Assembly (NCBI GenBank): GCA_913059205.1
Contig: CAJXRM010000029.1
Location: 1-33,497 of the forward strand
Source: an uncultured Flavobacteriales bacterium
Lineage (GTDB): Bacteria; Bacteroidota; Bacteroidia; Flavobacteriales_D; Crocinitomicaceae
Reading direction: 5' to 3'
DNA length: 33,497 nucleotides
In this document: in pieces, positions 25,064 to 33,449 of the stretch
Position numbering within the stretch: the stretch's first letter is position 1
How the letters are laid out: every line of letters starts with the position of its first letter
Made by a program: the position numbers and the translations under genes
The notes under the pieces: model-generated
The model's input: only the letters and a program-made list of their open reading frames with translations
The model's database searches: none
Told to the model about the DNA's origin: nothing

Positions 25064-25399
25064 ATGGAAACCAATTGGACAAAAGCAGAATTTAAAGCCT
25101 ATTTATTGGCTTATTGTGCGCAATCAGACTTTATAGAAACAGCGGAAGAAAAGGATTTCATTTTACATTTAGTTTCTTCTGAAGCGTACAAAAGTGTTCA
25201 TCTTGATTTGAAAAGAGACAATGATTACCAAAGCATTCAGAAAATTCAGTATAACATTGAGAAATTCAATTATACAGACAATGAAATTGACACTTTATTA
25301 AGTGATGTTAAAAACCTCTTCTTATCAGACGGAAATGTGGATATAATGGAAGAAAATTTATTCCGAGCTTTAAAGAAAATTGTAGCGACTCGAAAATGA
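25064..25399 (+). CDS. Small acidic all-helical protein, possibly TerB-like
   Basis: 111 residues, no signal peptide or membrane segment. Predicted helices throughout, with repeated acidic patches (SDFIETAEEKDF, LSDGNVDIMEENL), reminiscent of a TerB-like or EF-hand-like fold (the second segment, around residues 87-99, has an SDGNVDIMEE loop that could bind Ca2+). I make the TerB comparison from general shape only, not from a conserved motif set. It is convergent with ffh, with one base between the two stop codons, and is the only plus-strand gene between lpxH and 31454. Coding is supported by its isolated frame and good start, an ATG preceded by an A-rich stretch. Confidence 0.6.
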   Translation: METNWTKAEFKAYLLAYCAQSDFIETAEEKDFILHLVSSEAYKSVHLDLKRDNDYQSIQKIQYNIEKFNYTDNEIDTLLSDVKNLFLSDGNVDIMEENLFRALKKIVATRK

Positions 25400-25400
25400 A

Positions 25401-26750
25401 TTACATTCCTGGCATTCCGCCTCCCATGCCTTTCATTTGCTTCATCATTTGAGCCATTTTAGCAGGATTACTCATCATTTTCATCATCTTTTTCGTGTCT
25501 TCAAACTGTTTCATCAGTTTATTCACTTCTTGGATGTTCGTCCCGCTACCTTTTGCAATACGGTTCTTTCTTGCCATATTGATCAAATCAGGATTCGCTC
25601 TTTCTTGTGCCGTCATTGAATAAATGATCGCTTCAATATATTTGAATGCATCGTCTTCAATTTCAACATCTTTCATGGCTTTCCCCATTCCAGGCATCAT
25701 TCCCATCAAGTCTTTCACATTCCCCATTTTTTTCACTTGTTGCAATTGTCCAAGGAAATCATTGAAATCGAATTGATTTTTCTTAATTCTTTTTTGAAGT
25801 TTACGTGCTTCTTCTTCGTCAAATTGTTCTTGTGCTCTTTCTACTAAGGAAACGATATCTCCCTTTCCTAAGATTCGATCTGCCATACGAGAAGGATAGA
25901 ATACATCTAAAGCATCCATTTTCTCACCAGTTCCAACAAATTTAATCGGCTTATTCACTACCGATTTAATAGATAAGGCAGCTCCTCCGCGCGTATCACC
26001 ATCTAATTTTGTTAAGACAACTCCATCAAAGTTAATTCTCTCATCAAATGCTTTAGCAGTATTCACCGCATCTTGACCTGTCATCGAATCAACAACAAAT
26101 AAAGTTTCAGTTGGATTAATTGCCTTTTTAACATCAGCAATTTCTGTCATCATCTGTTCGTCAACAGCTAAACGCCCGGCAGTATCAATAATTACAACAT
26201 TGAATCCTTTTGCCTTAGCATGTTGAATTGCAGCTTCCGCTATTTTAACAGGATTTTTCTCCTCTTTATTTGAATAAACCTCAATCCCCAATTGTTCTCC
26301 AAGAACATGTAATTGATCAATTGCAGCAGGACGATACACGTCGCAAGCAACTAAAAGTGGGTTCTTTCCCTTTTTATTTTTTAAATAATTGGCTAATTTT
26401 CCTGAAAATGTAGTCTTTCCAGAACCTTGAAGTCCTGACATCAAAACAATTCCTAAGTTTCCTTTGATGTTGATATCAACTTCATTTCCTCCCATTAACT
26501 CTACCAATTCTTCATGGCAGATTTTAATCATTAATTGACCAGGAGAAATCGCTGTCAATACGTTTTGACCAATCGCTTTGTCTTTTACCGTTGTTGTAAA
26601 TTCTTTCGCAGTTTTGAAATTAACATCGGCATCTAGTAATGCTCTTCTTACCTCTTTTAGGGTTTCGGCAACATTGATTTCAGAAATTTGACCATGTCCT
26701 TTTAAGACTTTAAACGCTCTATCAAACTTTTCCGTTAAATTTTCAAACAT
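25401..26750 (-). CDS. ffh: Signal recognition particle GTPase Ffh
   Basis: Binds signal sequences of nascent membrane proteins and, with 4.5S RNA and FtsY, directs ribosomes to the membrane. From the ATG at 26750 it has 449 residues, usual for Ffh. N domain 1-85; G domain with P-loop GLQGSGKTT (about 106-114), DTAGRL and TKLDGD; then the methionine-rich M domain from about 320, ending in Met/Gly-rich MKQMKGMGGGMPGM. A longer frame from 26774 is rejected because that start would lie inside a TAAATTTG promoter box. Convergent with the gene at 25064-25399, with one base between. No SRP RNA is visible in the window. Confidence 0.97.
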   Translation of the reverse strand: MFENLTEKFDRAFKVLKGHGQISEINVAETLKEVRRALLDADVNFKTAKEFTTTVKDKAIGQNVLTAISPGQLMIKICHEELVELMGGNEVDINIKGNLGIVLMSGLQGSGKTTFSGKLANYLKNKKGKNPLLVACDVYRPAAIDQLHVLGEQLGIEVYSNKEEKNPVKIAEAAIQHAKAKGFNVVIIDTAGRLAVDEQMMTEIADVKKAINPTETLFVVDSMTGQDAVNTAKAFDERINFDGVVLTKLDGDTRGGAALSIKSVVNKPIKFVGTGEKMDALDVFYPSRMADRILGKGDIVSLVERAQEQFDEEEARKLQKRIKKNQFDFNDFLGQLQQVKKMGNVKDLMGMMPGMGKAMKDVEIEDDAFKYIEAIIYSMTAQERANPDLINMARKNRIAKGSGTNIQEVNKLMKQFEDTKKMMKMMSNPAKMAQMMKQMKGMGGGMPGM

Positions 26751-26771
26751 AAATTCAGAATTATTAGAATA

Positions 26772-26779
26772 CAAATTTA
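26772..26779 (-). promoter_or_regulatory. Candidate ffh promoter, -7 box TAAATTTG
   Basis: Minus-strand TAAATTTG, an exact TAnnTTTG match, ends 21 bases before the chosen ffh ATG, almost the same layout as fabI. It also argues against the upstream start at 26774. No clear -33 element. Confidence 0.45.
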
Positions 26780-26824
26780 ATGTTTCTATAGAAAACGAGC
26801 TAATCTAAGGCGCTTTAAAACCAT

Positions 26825-27514
26825 TTAATTCGCCGAATTAAGGCTAAAATCATTACTGATTACAATAACTAGAATCAGAAATAATCCCAAAACAAACAAA
26901 GCATTCAAAAAATAATTTAGAAAATTTTGTTTTTTGGTAAACACAATGGATTGCCAAATGACGATTGATAGAATAAACCCTGTAAACGTAAATACTGAAT
27001 CTTCACCTATAGTTAATAGAACAATCCAATAAAACAACATGAAAAAAGTAATGAATGTCGACACGATATATGTTGTTGCAATTATATGCTTGGCAAGTAA
27101 AAAACCTCTCCTAAAGAAAACCAATTGACCAACAACAAGAAAAATGAAAATAAACATGAATAGAAAAGTATACTCTAAATTCAATCCTCCAGCAGAAAAA
27201 TCCACACCCAAAATTAAATTTGAAATAAACGTCATGTGAATTATTAAAATCAAAATGGTGAAAAGCATTACTTTTCCAGGTGATGAATAGTAGCCTGTGT
27301 TTCCGTTGTAGTAATTTTCAACAATGAATTGTGGTCGCTTAATTACCTGCAACATTGTTGCAAAATCTGATTTTTGTATGGAAATAACTTGTTCTACAAA
27401 ATCCAAAAACAAGCGAAGAATGTTGGTCGGTTTTTCACCTCTTTTTTGCCCGCAATTTGAGCAATACGTACCTTTAATTTTAGACGAGCAAACTGTACAT
27501 TTATGTTCATCCAT
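26825..27514 (-). CDS. DUF3667 membrane protein with N-terminal zinc ribbon
   Basis: 229 residues. A zinc ribbon at the start has Cys6, Cys9, Cys18 and Cys21 (CTVC…CSNC, ending GQKR), then an amphipathic stretch and about five hydrophobic helices (roughly 83-104, 115-131, 140-165, 172-190, 200-220). The pattern, including YYNGNTGYYSSPGKVMLFT after the ribbon, is typical of DUF3667, a Bacteroidota family of unknown function. It lies nine bases after the NhaC-type antiporter on the same strand and is probably co-transcribed. No motif suggests a catalytic role. Confidence 0.82.
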   Translation of the reverse strand: MDEHKCTVCSSKIKGTYCSNCGQKRGEKPTNILRLFLDFVEQVISIQKSDFATMLQVIKRPQFIVENYYNGNTGYYSSPGKVMLFTILILIIHMTFISNLILGVDFSAGGLNLEYTFLFMFIFIFLVVGQLVFFRRGFLLAKHIIATTYIVSTFITFFMLFYWIVLLTIGEDSVFTFTGFILSIVIWQSIVFTKKQNFLNYFLNALFVLGLFLILVIVISNDFSLNSAN

Positions 27515-27523
27515 AATTTTGAA

Positions 27524-29014
27524 TTAAAGTGAATCGTCGACAAATAAATTTGCCGCTTTGTTTTCAGCAATTTCTGAAGGCTCAAACCTTCTGATTTTGA
27601 TATTTAAATAACCAAATAATACCGTCATAACAGGACTGATGAGATTAAAGAAGCAATACATCCAATACTCTCCTGTAGCTACGTGTAAAATAGATGATTG
27701 TGCAGCACCACAGGTATTCCATGGAAACAGCACTGAAGTAACCGTTCCTGAATCTTCTAAGGTACGACTTAAATTTTCCGGTGCCAACCCTCTATCGCGA
27801 TACGTATCCGCAAACATTCTTCCTGGTACAACAATCGCTAAATACTGATCGGAGGCAGTTGCATTAAAAAACACACAGGTACTTGCAGTTGTGGCAATTA
27901 GCGAACCAGTTGATTTGGCAATAGACACCACTGTGCTTGTAATTTTTTGCAATAATCCACACGCTTCCATCACACCACCGAATGCCATAGCACACACAAT
28001 TAACCAAATCGTATTCATCATTCCTTCCATTCCACGCGTAGAAAGCAGTCTTTGCATTTCATTGCCATCTTCTAACACTGAAATGCTTCCAAACATTGAA
28101 TCAACAGAAGTCTTGTAAGACGCATACGCATAATTTCCTTGAACACCTGAAACGCTTTCTATTATGCCAGGTTGAAAAATAATAGCTGCAACGGCTCCAA
28201 GCAATGTACCAATTAGTAAAGCAGGAACAGCGCTAACTTTTTTGACAATTAAAAAAATTACAATTCCAGGAACCAATAACAATACCGGCGAAATATAAAA
28301 TTTAGCTTGTATTGTGTCTAAAATCGACTGAACATTTGCTGCATCTGATTTTGTTTCTATTGTGAAACCAAGGATTAAAAAGATGATTAATGTTATAACT
28401 ATAGATGGAATTGTTGTAAACGCCATATAGCGAATGTGGGTAAATAAATCCGTACCTGCCATGGCCGGAGCTAAGTTTGTGGTATCAGATAAGGGAGACA
28501 TTTTATCGCCAAAATAAGCTCCAGAAATAATTGCTCCCGCAACCATTGGCAAGCTAAACCCGAGTGCATCACCAACACCTATTAAAGCTAAACCTACTGT
28601 AGCAATTGTACTCCAAGAACTGCCTGTTGCCATAGAAACGATTGCACTGACAATACAAGCGGCGACCAAAAACACCTTTGGATTAAGGATTTCAAGACCA
28701 TAATAAATCATTGTTGGAACAATTCCAGAAATCATCCATGTTCCTGCTAAAGCACCAATCAACAACAATATCAATATTGCCGGCAAAGCGGATGTTATGC
28801 TCTTAACTATTCCACCTTCAAGATGATTCCATTTAAAACCCAGCGATAATCCAATAATAGATGCTACAGCCGTAGTAACGATTAACGCAATTTGATTGGA
28901 TCCATACGTCGCATCTTCTCCGTAAATTTTCACATTGAAAAATAAAAGCCCGACAAGAACAATGATTGGAATCATTGCGAGAATAAATGAAGGCTTTTTA
29001 ATTTCTTTTGTCAT
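27524..29014 (-). CDS. nhaC: Na+/H+ antiporter, NhaC family
   Basis: 496-residue inner-membrane protein with about 11-12 hydrophobic helices. Helical motifs typical of NhaC are GSSWSTIATVGLALIGVG (about 131-148), SGAYFGDKMSPLSDTTNLAP (about 164-183), and the late GRMFADTYRDRGLAPENLSR followed by SVLFPWNTCGA. The polar Asp/Ser/Thr residues of the second motif are the likely ion path. Family members exchange Na+ for H+, or malate/lactate with Na+, so the exact substrate is open. The DUF3667 gene follows nine bases downstream. A TAACTTTG box on the minus strand lies 32 bases before the ATG. Confidence 0.9.
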   Translation of the reverse strand: MTKEIKKPSFILAMIPIIVLVGLLFFNVKIYGEDATYGSNQIALIVTTAVASIIGLSLGFKWNHLEGGIVKSITSALPAILILLLIGALAGTWMISGIVPTMIYYGLEILNPKVFLVAACIVSAIVSMATGSSWSTIATVGLALIGVGDALGFSLPMVAGAIISGAYFGDKMSPLSDTTNLAPAMAGTDLFTHIRYMAFTTIPSIVITLIIFLILGFTIETKSDAANVQSILDTIQAKFYISPVLLLVPGIVIFLIVKKVSAVPALLIGTLLGAVAAIIFQPGIIESVSGVQGNYAYASYKTSVDSMFGSISVLEDGNEMQRLLSTRGMEGMMNTIWLIVCAMAFGGVMEACGLLQKITSTVVSIAKSTGSLIATTASTCVFFNATASDQYLAIVVPGRMFADTYRDRGLAPENLSRTLEDSGTVTSVLFPWNTCGAAQSSILHVATGEYWMYCFFNLISPVMTVLFGYLNIKIRRFEPSEIAENKAANLFVDDSL

Positions 29015-29046
29015 TGGATGAGTGGTTTTATTATTCTGATTTTTTT

Positions 29047-29054
29047 CAAAGTTA
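29047..29054 (-). promoter_or_regulatory. Candidate nhaC promoter, -7 box TAACTTTG
   Basis: Minus-strand TAACTTTG matches TAnnTTTG and lies in the 45-base gap between the RND exporter stop and the nhaC ATG, 32 bases upstream of the latter. No clear -33 element. Confidence 0.35.
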
Positions 29055-29059
29055 AAAAA

Positions 29060-31345
29060 TTAATCTTTCGTTGATTTTGTCTTCTCTTTGTAAAAGAGCA
29101 GCAACAAAACCGGCAACAAAGTTAAATCTGCGATAAGAGCAACAACAAATGTGATTGAAAGAAGTAATCCCATATAAAAAGTGCCTAAAAAGCTAGAAAA
29201 AACGAGTAAGAAAAAGCCTGAACTGAGAATCAAGGTTGTAAGAATCATTGCTTTTCCAGTCGTCAAATAACTCCTTTTCAGCGCATATAACTTCCCTTTT
29301 CCTTTCATCAATTCATATTTGAACTTACCTAAAAAATGAATTGTATCATCCACTGCAATTCCGAATGCTATTGTAAAGATGATTGATGTACTCGTTTTTA
29401 ACTCTACACCAGCAAAACCCATATATCCAGCAATGATCAATAATGGTAAAACATTCGTTATTATACTTATGATTAGAATTCTACCTGAACGATAAACCAA
29501 GCCAATTATCAGCGCCACAAGAAGAATGGAAATCCCTAGTCCTTTCACCAAGCTTATGGCTAAATAGCGCATGTTTTTATCCAGTAAATATCCTGTTCCA
29601 GTAATCTTAAATTCGATGTCTTTTTCGAGGTTGTTTTCCTTAAGGAAAGCGTAAAAATCATCCGTCTTTTTTCGTGCTTTTACGTTTCCTATATCTGGAA
29701 TAGTACCACTAATTCTCGTTTTTTGTTCGGTTGAATCAATAAATCCATAAACAAAACGACCTTTGTCAGCAATCTTTATTATGCGCTTATACGTTCTAAT
29801 TTTACTATTGGAAGTAGGAATTTCATACGAATCAGCATTTCCTGCGTGACCAGATCGATTTAAGGTTTTAAGCATCTTAACCAATGAACTCTTCACTGTT
29901 ACGCCAAACTCATTTTCCAAATAACTTTCAACGGAATCCAATTGTTGAATTATTCCTTTGTCCCAAACTTTAAGGTCTTTATCTTTAACACGAACAGAAA
30001 GTTCAAAAGGTCGAATACCACCAAAATTATCGTCGAAAAAATTAAAATCTTGTTTCATCTGTTCAGACTCTTTCAAGTCGTCCATCATGAAATTGTTCGT
30101 TTCAATTTGAAGCATTCCAACAATGCTAATAACCATTATGATAAAGGATGAAATTAAAATCATTTTCCTTTTTTTAATCACATACACAAATCCCTTTTCC
30201 AAAAAGCTTTTCCAAAAATGACCTTTTGACTTATTATTGCGAATGTGTTTTGGTCCCGGAAAAATGTAAAACAAAATAGGTAATGTCAAAAAAGTCAAGA
30301 AAAAGGCAATCAACACGCCAAAGCCAAGAATAATACCAAACACCTGTATCGGTTGAACACGAACAAAATAAAGGGAGAAAAATCCAATAGAGGTTGTAAT
30401 TGAAGTTAAAAATGTCGCCAATCCAACTTCTTTAACCGCTACTTTTATTGCAGTAAAAGTGTCTTTCTCAATTCGCAAAGCATCCAAATATTTTGAAACC
30501 AGATGTATGACATCGGACATACAGACGACAAACATGATAGATGGTAAAACAGTTAAAATGATATTAACCGGTTCATCAAACAATCCCATTCCACCAATAA
30601 TCCACACCAATGAACCCACAATGACAATTTGCGGAATTAAAATACCCCAGAGAGATTTAAAAGCGATGTAAAGAAATAGTACAATCAAAAAGGCGCTTAA
30701 TCCCATAAACAAGCTCAATTCAAAAATCATTTTGTCTATATAATAAGCTTGTCCAACTGCCCTTCCCGCAATTCGAATATTCTTAATATTTAATTGATGA
30801 GTGATTTTATCTATGTCTTCAACTAAATGATCTCCTTTAATTTTTGACAAATAATCTTCGTGCTTGATGAAGATACAAATGGCTTTTCCATTTTCAGAAA
30901 CAAACGTATTGACCAATTCTTTGTTCTTGAAAATTCTACTCGAATCCCTTTCAGCGTCAAAATCAGTAAAATCGATATATGGCTTTGAAGATGTTGATCC
31001 TCCCGGAAAAATGAATTGTTCGCTTTCTGATGTAATCGATCGGACACTTTCGACATTTTTGACTTCCGCTAAAGCCGTACTGAATTCATCTACTTTTTTT
31101 AAGAATTTAGGATTAAAAATTCCTGATTCATTTTCAATTGATACAAGTAAGAAGTCATTATCTGATTGAAAATCATCCCGATAATCAAAGAAAAATGATG
31201 TTTCTTCGTCATGAGAAGGGAAAAAGTTCTCGAAATCATAATCAAAACGAATGTCTTTTAAATGATATCCCAAAAAAGCCGTAAGTAGAATAAACACTGT
31301 TAAACCAATCCAACTTATTTTTTTAAACTTTTTTTCGCCAACCAT
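29060..31345 (-). CDS. RND superfamily (MMPL-type) exporter
   Basis: 761 residues, two similar halves of the RND/MMPL fold. Each half has one N-terminal helix (about 11-27 and 393-412), a large periplasmic domain (about 30-205 and 415-600), and a bundle of five helices (about 208-370 and 610-745). Conserved acidic residues sit in the helices: SDVIHLVSKYLDAL in the first bundle and AVDDTIHFLGKFK in the second, the usual place of the proton-relay Asp pair. Members in Bacteroidota export lipids or hydrophobic compounds, but no substrate is shown here. The gene stands apart from its neighbours, with its own TATCTTTG box; there is no membrane-fusion protein or outer-membrane channel gene beside it. 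Confidence 0.9.
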   Translation of the reverse strand: MVGEKKFKKISWIGLTVFILLTAFLGYHLKDIRFDYDFENFFPSHDEETSFFFDYRDDFQSDNDFLLVSIENESGIFNPKFLKKVDEFSTALAEVKNVESVRSITSESEQFIFPGGSTSSKPYIDFTDFDAERDSSRIFKNKELVNTFVSENGKAICIFIKHEDYLSKIKGDHLVEDIDKITHQLNIKNIRIAGRAVGQAYYIDKMIFELSLFMGLSAFLIVLFLYIAFKSLWGILIPQIVIVGSLVWIIGGMGLFDEPVNIILTVLPSIMFVVCMSDVIHLVSKYLDALRIEKDTFTAIKVAVKEVGLATFLTSITTSIGFFSLYFVRVQPIQVFGIILGFGVLIAFFLTFLTLPILFYIFPGPKHIRNNKSKGHFWKSFLEKGFVYVIKKRKMILISSFIIMVISIVGMLQIETNNFMMDDLKESEQMKQDFNFFDDNFGGIRPFELSVRVKDKDLKVWDKGIIQQLDSVESYLENEFGVTVKSSLVKMLKTLNRSGHAGNADSYEIPTSNSKIRTYKRIIKIADKGRFVYGFIDSTEQKTRISGTIPDIGNVKARKKTDDFYAFLKENNLEKDIEFKITGTGYLLDKNMRYLAISLVKGLGISILLVALIIGLVYRSGRILIISIITNVLPLLIIAGYMGFAGVELKTSTSIIFTIAFGIAVDDTIHFLGKFKYELMKGKGKLYALKRSYLTTGKAMILTTLILSSGFFLLVFSSFLGTFYMGLLLSITFVVALIADLTLLPVLLLLFYKEKTKSTKD

Positions 31346-31373
31346 TTTTTAGTTCTATTCGTTAGGGAGGTAT

Positions 31374-31381
31374 CAAAGATA
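31374..31381 (-). promoter_or_regulatory. Candidate RND exporter promoter, -7 box TATCTTTG
   Basis: Minus-strand TATCTTTG matches TAnnTTTG and lies 28 bases before the exporter ATG in the divergent intergenic region. No clear -33 element. Confidence 0.4.
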
Positions 31382-31432
31382 TATTTTGTTAATTATAATT
31401 AGCTTTTAAACGGGTTCTTTTTTAGAAATCCT

Positions 31433-31440
31433 TAATTTTG
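31433..31440 (+). promoter_or_regulatory. Candidate promoter of the T9SS protein gene, -7 box TAATTTTG
   Basis: TAATTTTG matches TAnnTTTG and ends 13 bases before the ATG at 31454; an A-rich stretch (A9) fills the space, which would make a very short, A-rich leader typical of the phylum. No clear -33 element. Confidence 0.4.
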
Positions 31441-31453
31441 AAAAAAAAACAAC

Positions 31454-32479
31454 ATGAAAAAAACACTACTTTTTACTGCATTAACTGTTTCCTTGATTGG
31501 TAACGCTCAATCCTTAACACAAGCAAATGAAGCTGCTATAGCAGAAACGCAAACAATGTATGTTTGTGATTCGTTTGTGGACAGACAAGAAAATGTAACC
31601 GGAACTGGAATCACTTGGGACTTTACAGCCCTTGAGGCGTACAGTGGTGAGACCAGAGATTACTTAGTTGCCGATGCGACAGTTTCACCATTTTACAGTG
31701 ACTTCGGAACATCAGTAAAATCTTTAAAGATTGGAGCAATTGAAACTTTCTATAATTCAACTGCTGCTTCAAGAATTTCTCAAGGTTTCGTATACGTTGA
31801 GCCTACATTAGGAAATGTTGTTGCAACGTTTGAAACGGATGAAGCAATTTTAGTAACTTATCCTTTTTCAAATGGCGATTCATTTAATGATGCATTCAGT
31901 GGAACGTTAAGCGTGCCGAGTATGGGAGATTCTCCATTGTCAGGAGAGATTGATGTAACAATTGACGGAGAAGGAACTTTGAATTTACCAAATGGAGTTT
32001 CTTACTCAAACGTTATCCGTTTAGTTTCTAGAGATTCGTCGTTTTCAACTGTAAATGTGCCAATCATTGGAGCTACAGATGTAATTATTGAGCGTACGCA
32101 ACACGAATATTATGATATTGCGAATTCAAATATGCCAGTTTTAATGGTGACAAACATAAAAATGATTTCGTCTGTAATTAATGATGAGCAAACTGTTGTT
32201 CTTGCTTCTGATGATCCAATGCAATATTTGGGATTAAACAATGTTTCTGAAGTAAACTTTACAGTTTCTCCGAATCCTACAACAGATAAAATTACTGTTA
32301 CAGGTCAGTTTAGTGCAGATGCAAATTATACAATTGTTAGTCAAAACGGAAAAGTACTTTCTAGTGCTTCTTTAAACAATGGTACAACAATTGACATTTC
32401 TTCTCTTGCAAACGGAATGTACTTCTTAAACATTAATAGCAACGGAAATACTTCTTCTAAAGCAATTGTGAAAAAATAA
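31454..32479 (+). CDS. T9SS-secreted protein with type A C-terminal sorting domain
   Basis: 341 residues: Sec signal peptide (1-19, ending GNAQ), an ectodomain of about 245 residues rich in Thr/Ser and beta-strand-like stretches with no recognised family, and a C-terminal sorting domain at about 266-341. The domain starts at FTVSPNPTTDKITVTG, has GKVLSSASLNNGTT and ISSLANGMYFLNI, and ends KAIVKK, the standard T9SS type A layout. The protein should cross the outer membrane through the type IX system and be released or anchored on the surface. A strong terminator follows, so it is a single-gene unit. The ectodomain role is unknown; no adhesin, protease or glycosidase motif is evident. Confidence 0.88.
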   Translation: MKKTLLFTALTVSLIGNAQSLTQANEAAIAETQTMYVCDSFVDRQENVTGTGITWDFTALEAYSGETRDYLVADATVSPFYSDFGTSVKSLKIGAIETFYNSTAASRISQGFVYVEPTLGNVVATFETDEAILVTYPFSNGDSFNDAFSGTLSVPSMGDSPLSGEIDVTIDGEGTLNLPNGVSYSNVIRLVSRDSSFSTVNVPIIGATDVIIERTQHEYYDIANSNMPVLMVTNIKMISSVINDEQTVVLASDDPMQYLGLNNVSEVNFTVSPNPTTDKITVTGQFSADANYTIVSQNGKVLSSASLNNGTTIDISSLANGMYFLNINSNGNTSSKAIVKK

Positions 32480-32501
32480 TTACAATCCATTAATAGTACT
32501 T

Positions 32502-32537
32502 AGTCCCTTGTTTATTGTGAACAAGGGACTTTTTTGT
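32502..32537 (+). terminator. Intrinsic terminator after the T9SS protein gene
   Basis: Perfect 11-bp stem AGTCCCTTGTT (32502-32512) / AACAAGGGACT (32520-32530), loop TATTGTG, followed by TTTTTGTT. It begins 22 bases after the stop codon. Confidence 0.92.
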
Positions 32538-32609
32538 TAGTAACTAATCCGCCATTTTCTGTTACCAAAAAAGCTTTTTCTTGTTATATTCGAGCAACGA
32601 AATGTAACT

Positions 32610-33449
32610 ATGAAAAAATTTCTACTCTTTTTTATCTGTTTAATCAGTATTCCATCATTCGGACAAATCAATGAAGACCTTACACCTGAAGAAAGAGCAT
32701 ACCTTTTTCATGTTGTCAAGAAAAGCCCTATTTTAAATAATAATTTTGGACGTTTCTTCGATTATCAAGGCCCTGAAATTCTATTATCGAACAAATCACT
32801 CAACTACGATTCCATTGAATTATTAATTATCAATCAACCTGATTTATTAATCGTACGAAAGGAAGAGATAGCCAAATCTGCAAAAGGCTTGATTGCTGAA
32901 GCTGCGAACAAAATGGCTGTTTGGGAATTGAATAACGTTCTTTCTGCAAAGCGCGATGAGCCAGACGATTTAAAACAGTATAAAAACGAATATGCGTATT
33001 TCGAGTCGTTGTTAATGGCTAGTCTACCGCCCAACGCAACGAAAGTTAAAAATGACATAAATCAACCACATCCAAAAATGCATGTAATTATGAATCCAAA
33101 TATGACATTGGATGATAAAGCAATGCAATTGGCTTCGTTGCGCTTTTTAACAACAAATGATCAACTTGTTACCTTAAATGCTATTAACGATGCCATCAAC
33201 CAATATGTTGAAAAGAGAGCCTTTGAAATATTTAGAGCATTAGGTGGAAAGGCAGATAGTTTTAAAAATATCCTTGTTGCTGCTGGAGACGGAAGCAATA
33301 CAGAAGGAATTTTAGAAGAACGTGAAAAAGATGAAAAAGGCCGTTGGAATCGTGGTTTACCAAAAGCCGTAGGATTGTTTCCGTATCAATTATTTGTTGA
33401 GAAAACGGAAGAAAAAAAGAAGGTAACAGAAAAAATCGAGCCTCTGCGC
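32610..33449 (+). CDS. Secreted protein of unknown family (C terminus cut by contig end)
   Basis: My translation from the ATG at 32610 stays open for 280 residues and runs on into the adapter, so the real C terminus is missing. The N terminus is a signal peptide (MKKFLLFFICLISIPSFGQ). The mature part is charged and helical-looking: TPEERAYLFHVVKKSPILNNNFG near 25-47, KEEIAKSAKGLIAEAANKMAVWELNN near 88-113, and a Lys/Glu-rich end at about 266-280. A bacteriolytic or structural periplasmic role is possible but no motif supports one. It begins about 80 bases after the terminator of the T9SS gene. No database-recognised family comes to mind. Confidence 0.7.

Noticed and set aside
26751..26774. 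Longer ffh start at 26774
   Set aside because: That start lies inside a TAAATTTG promoter-like box, and Ffh proteins normally begin with MFENLTEKF-type sequence, which matches the ATG at 26750.
26807..26840. Imperfect hairpin GGCGCTTTAAA…TTTAATTCGCC at the end of the DUF3667 gene
   Set aside because: It has two mismatches, overlaps the coding end and is not followed by a T-run, so a terminator call is not supported.
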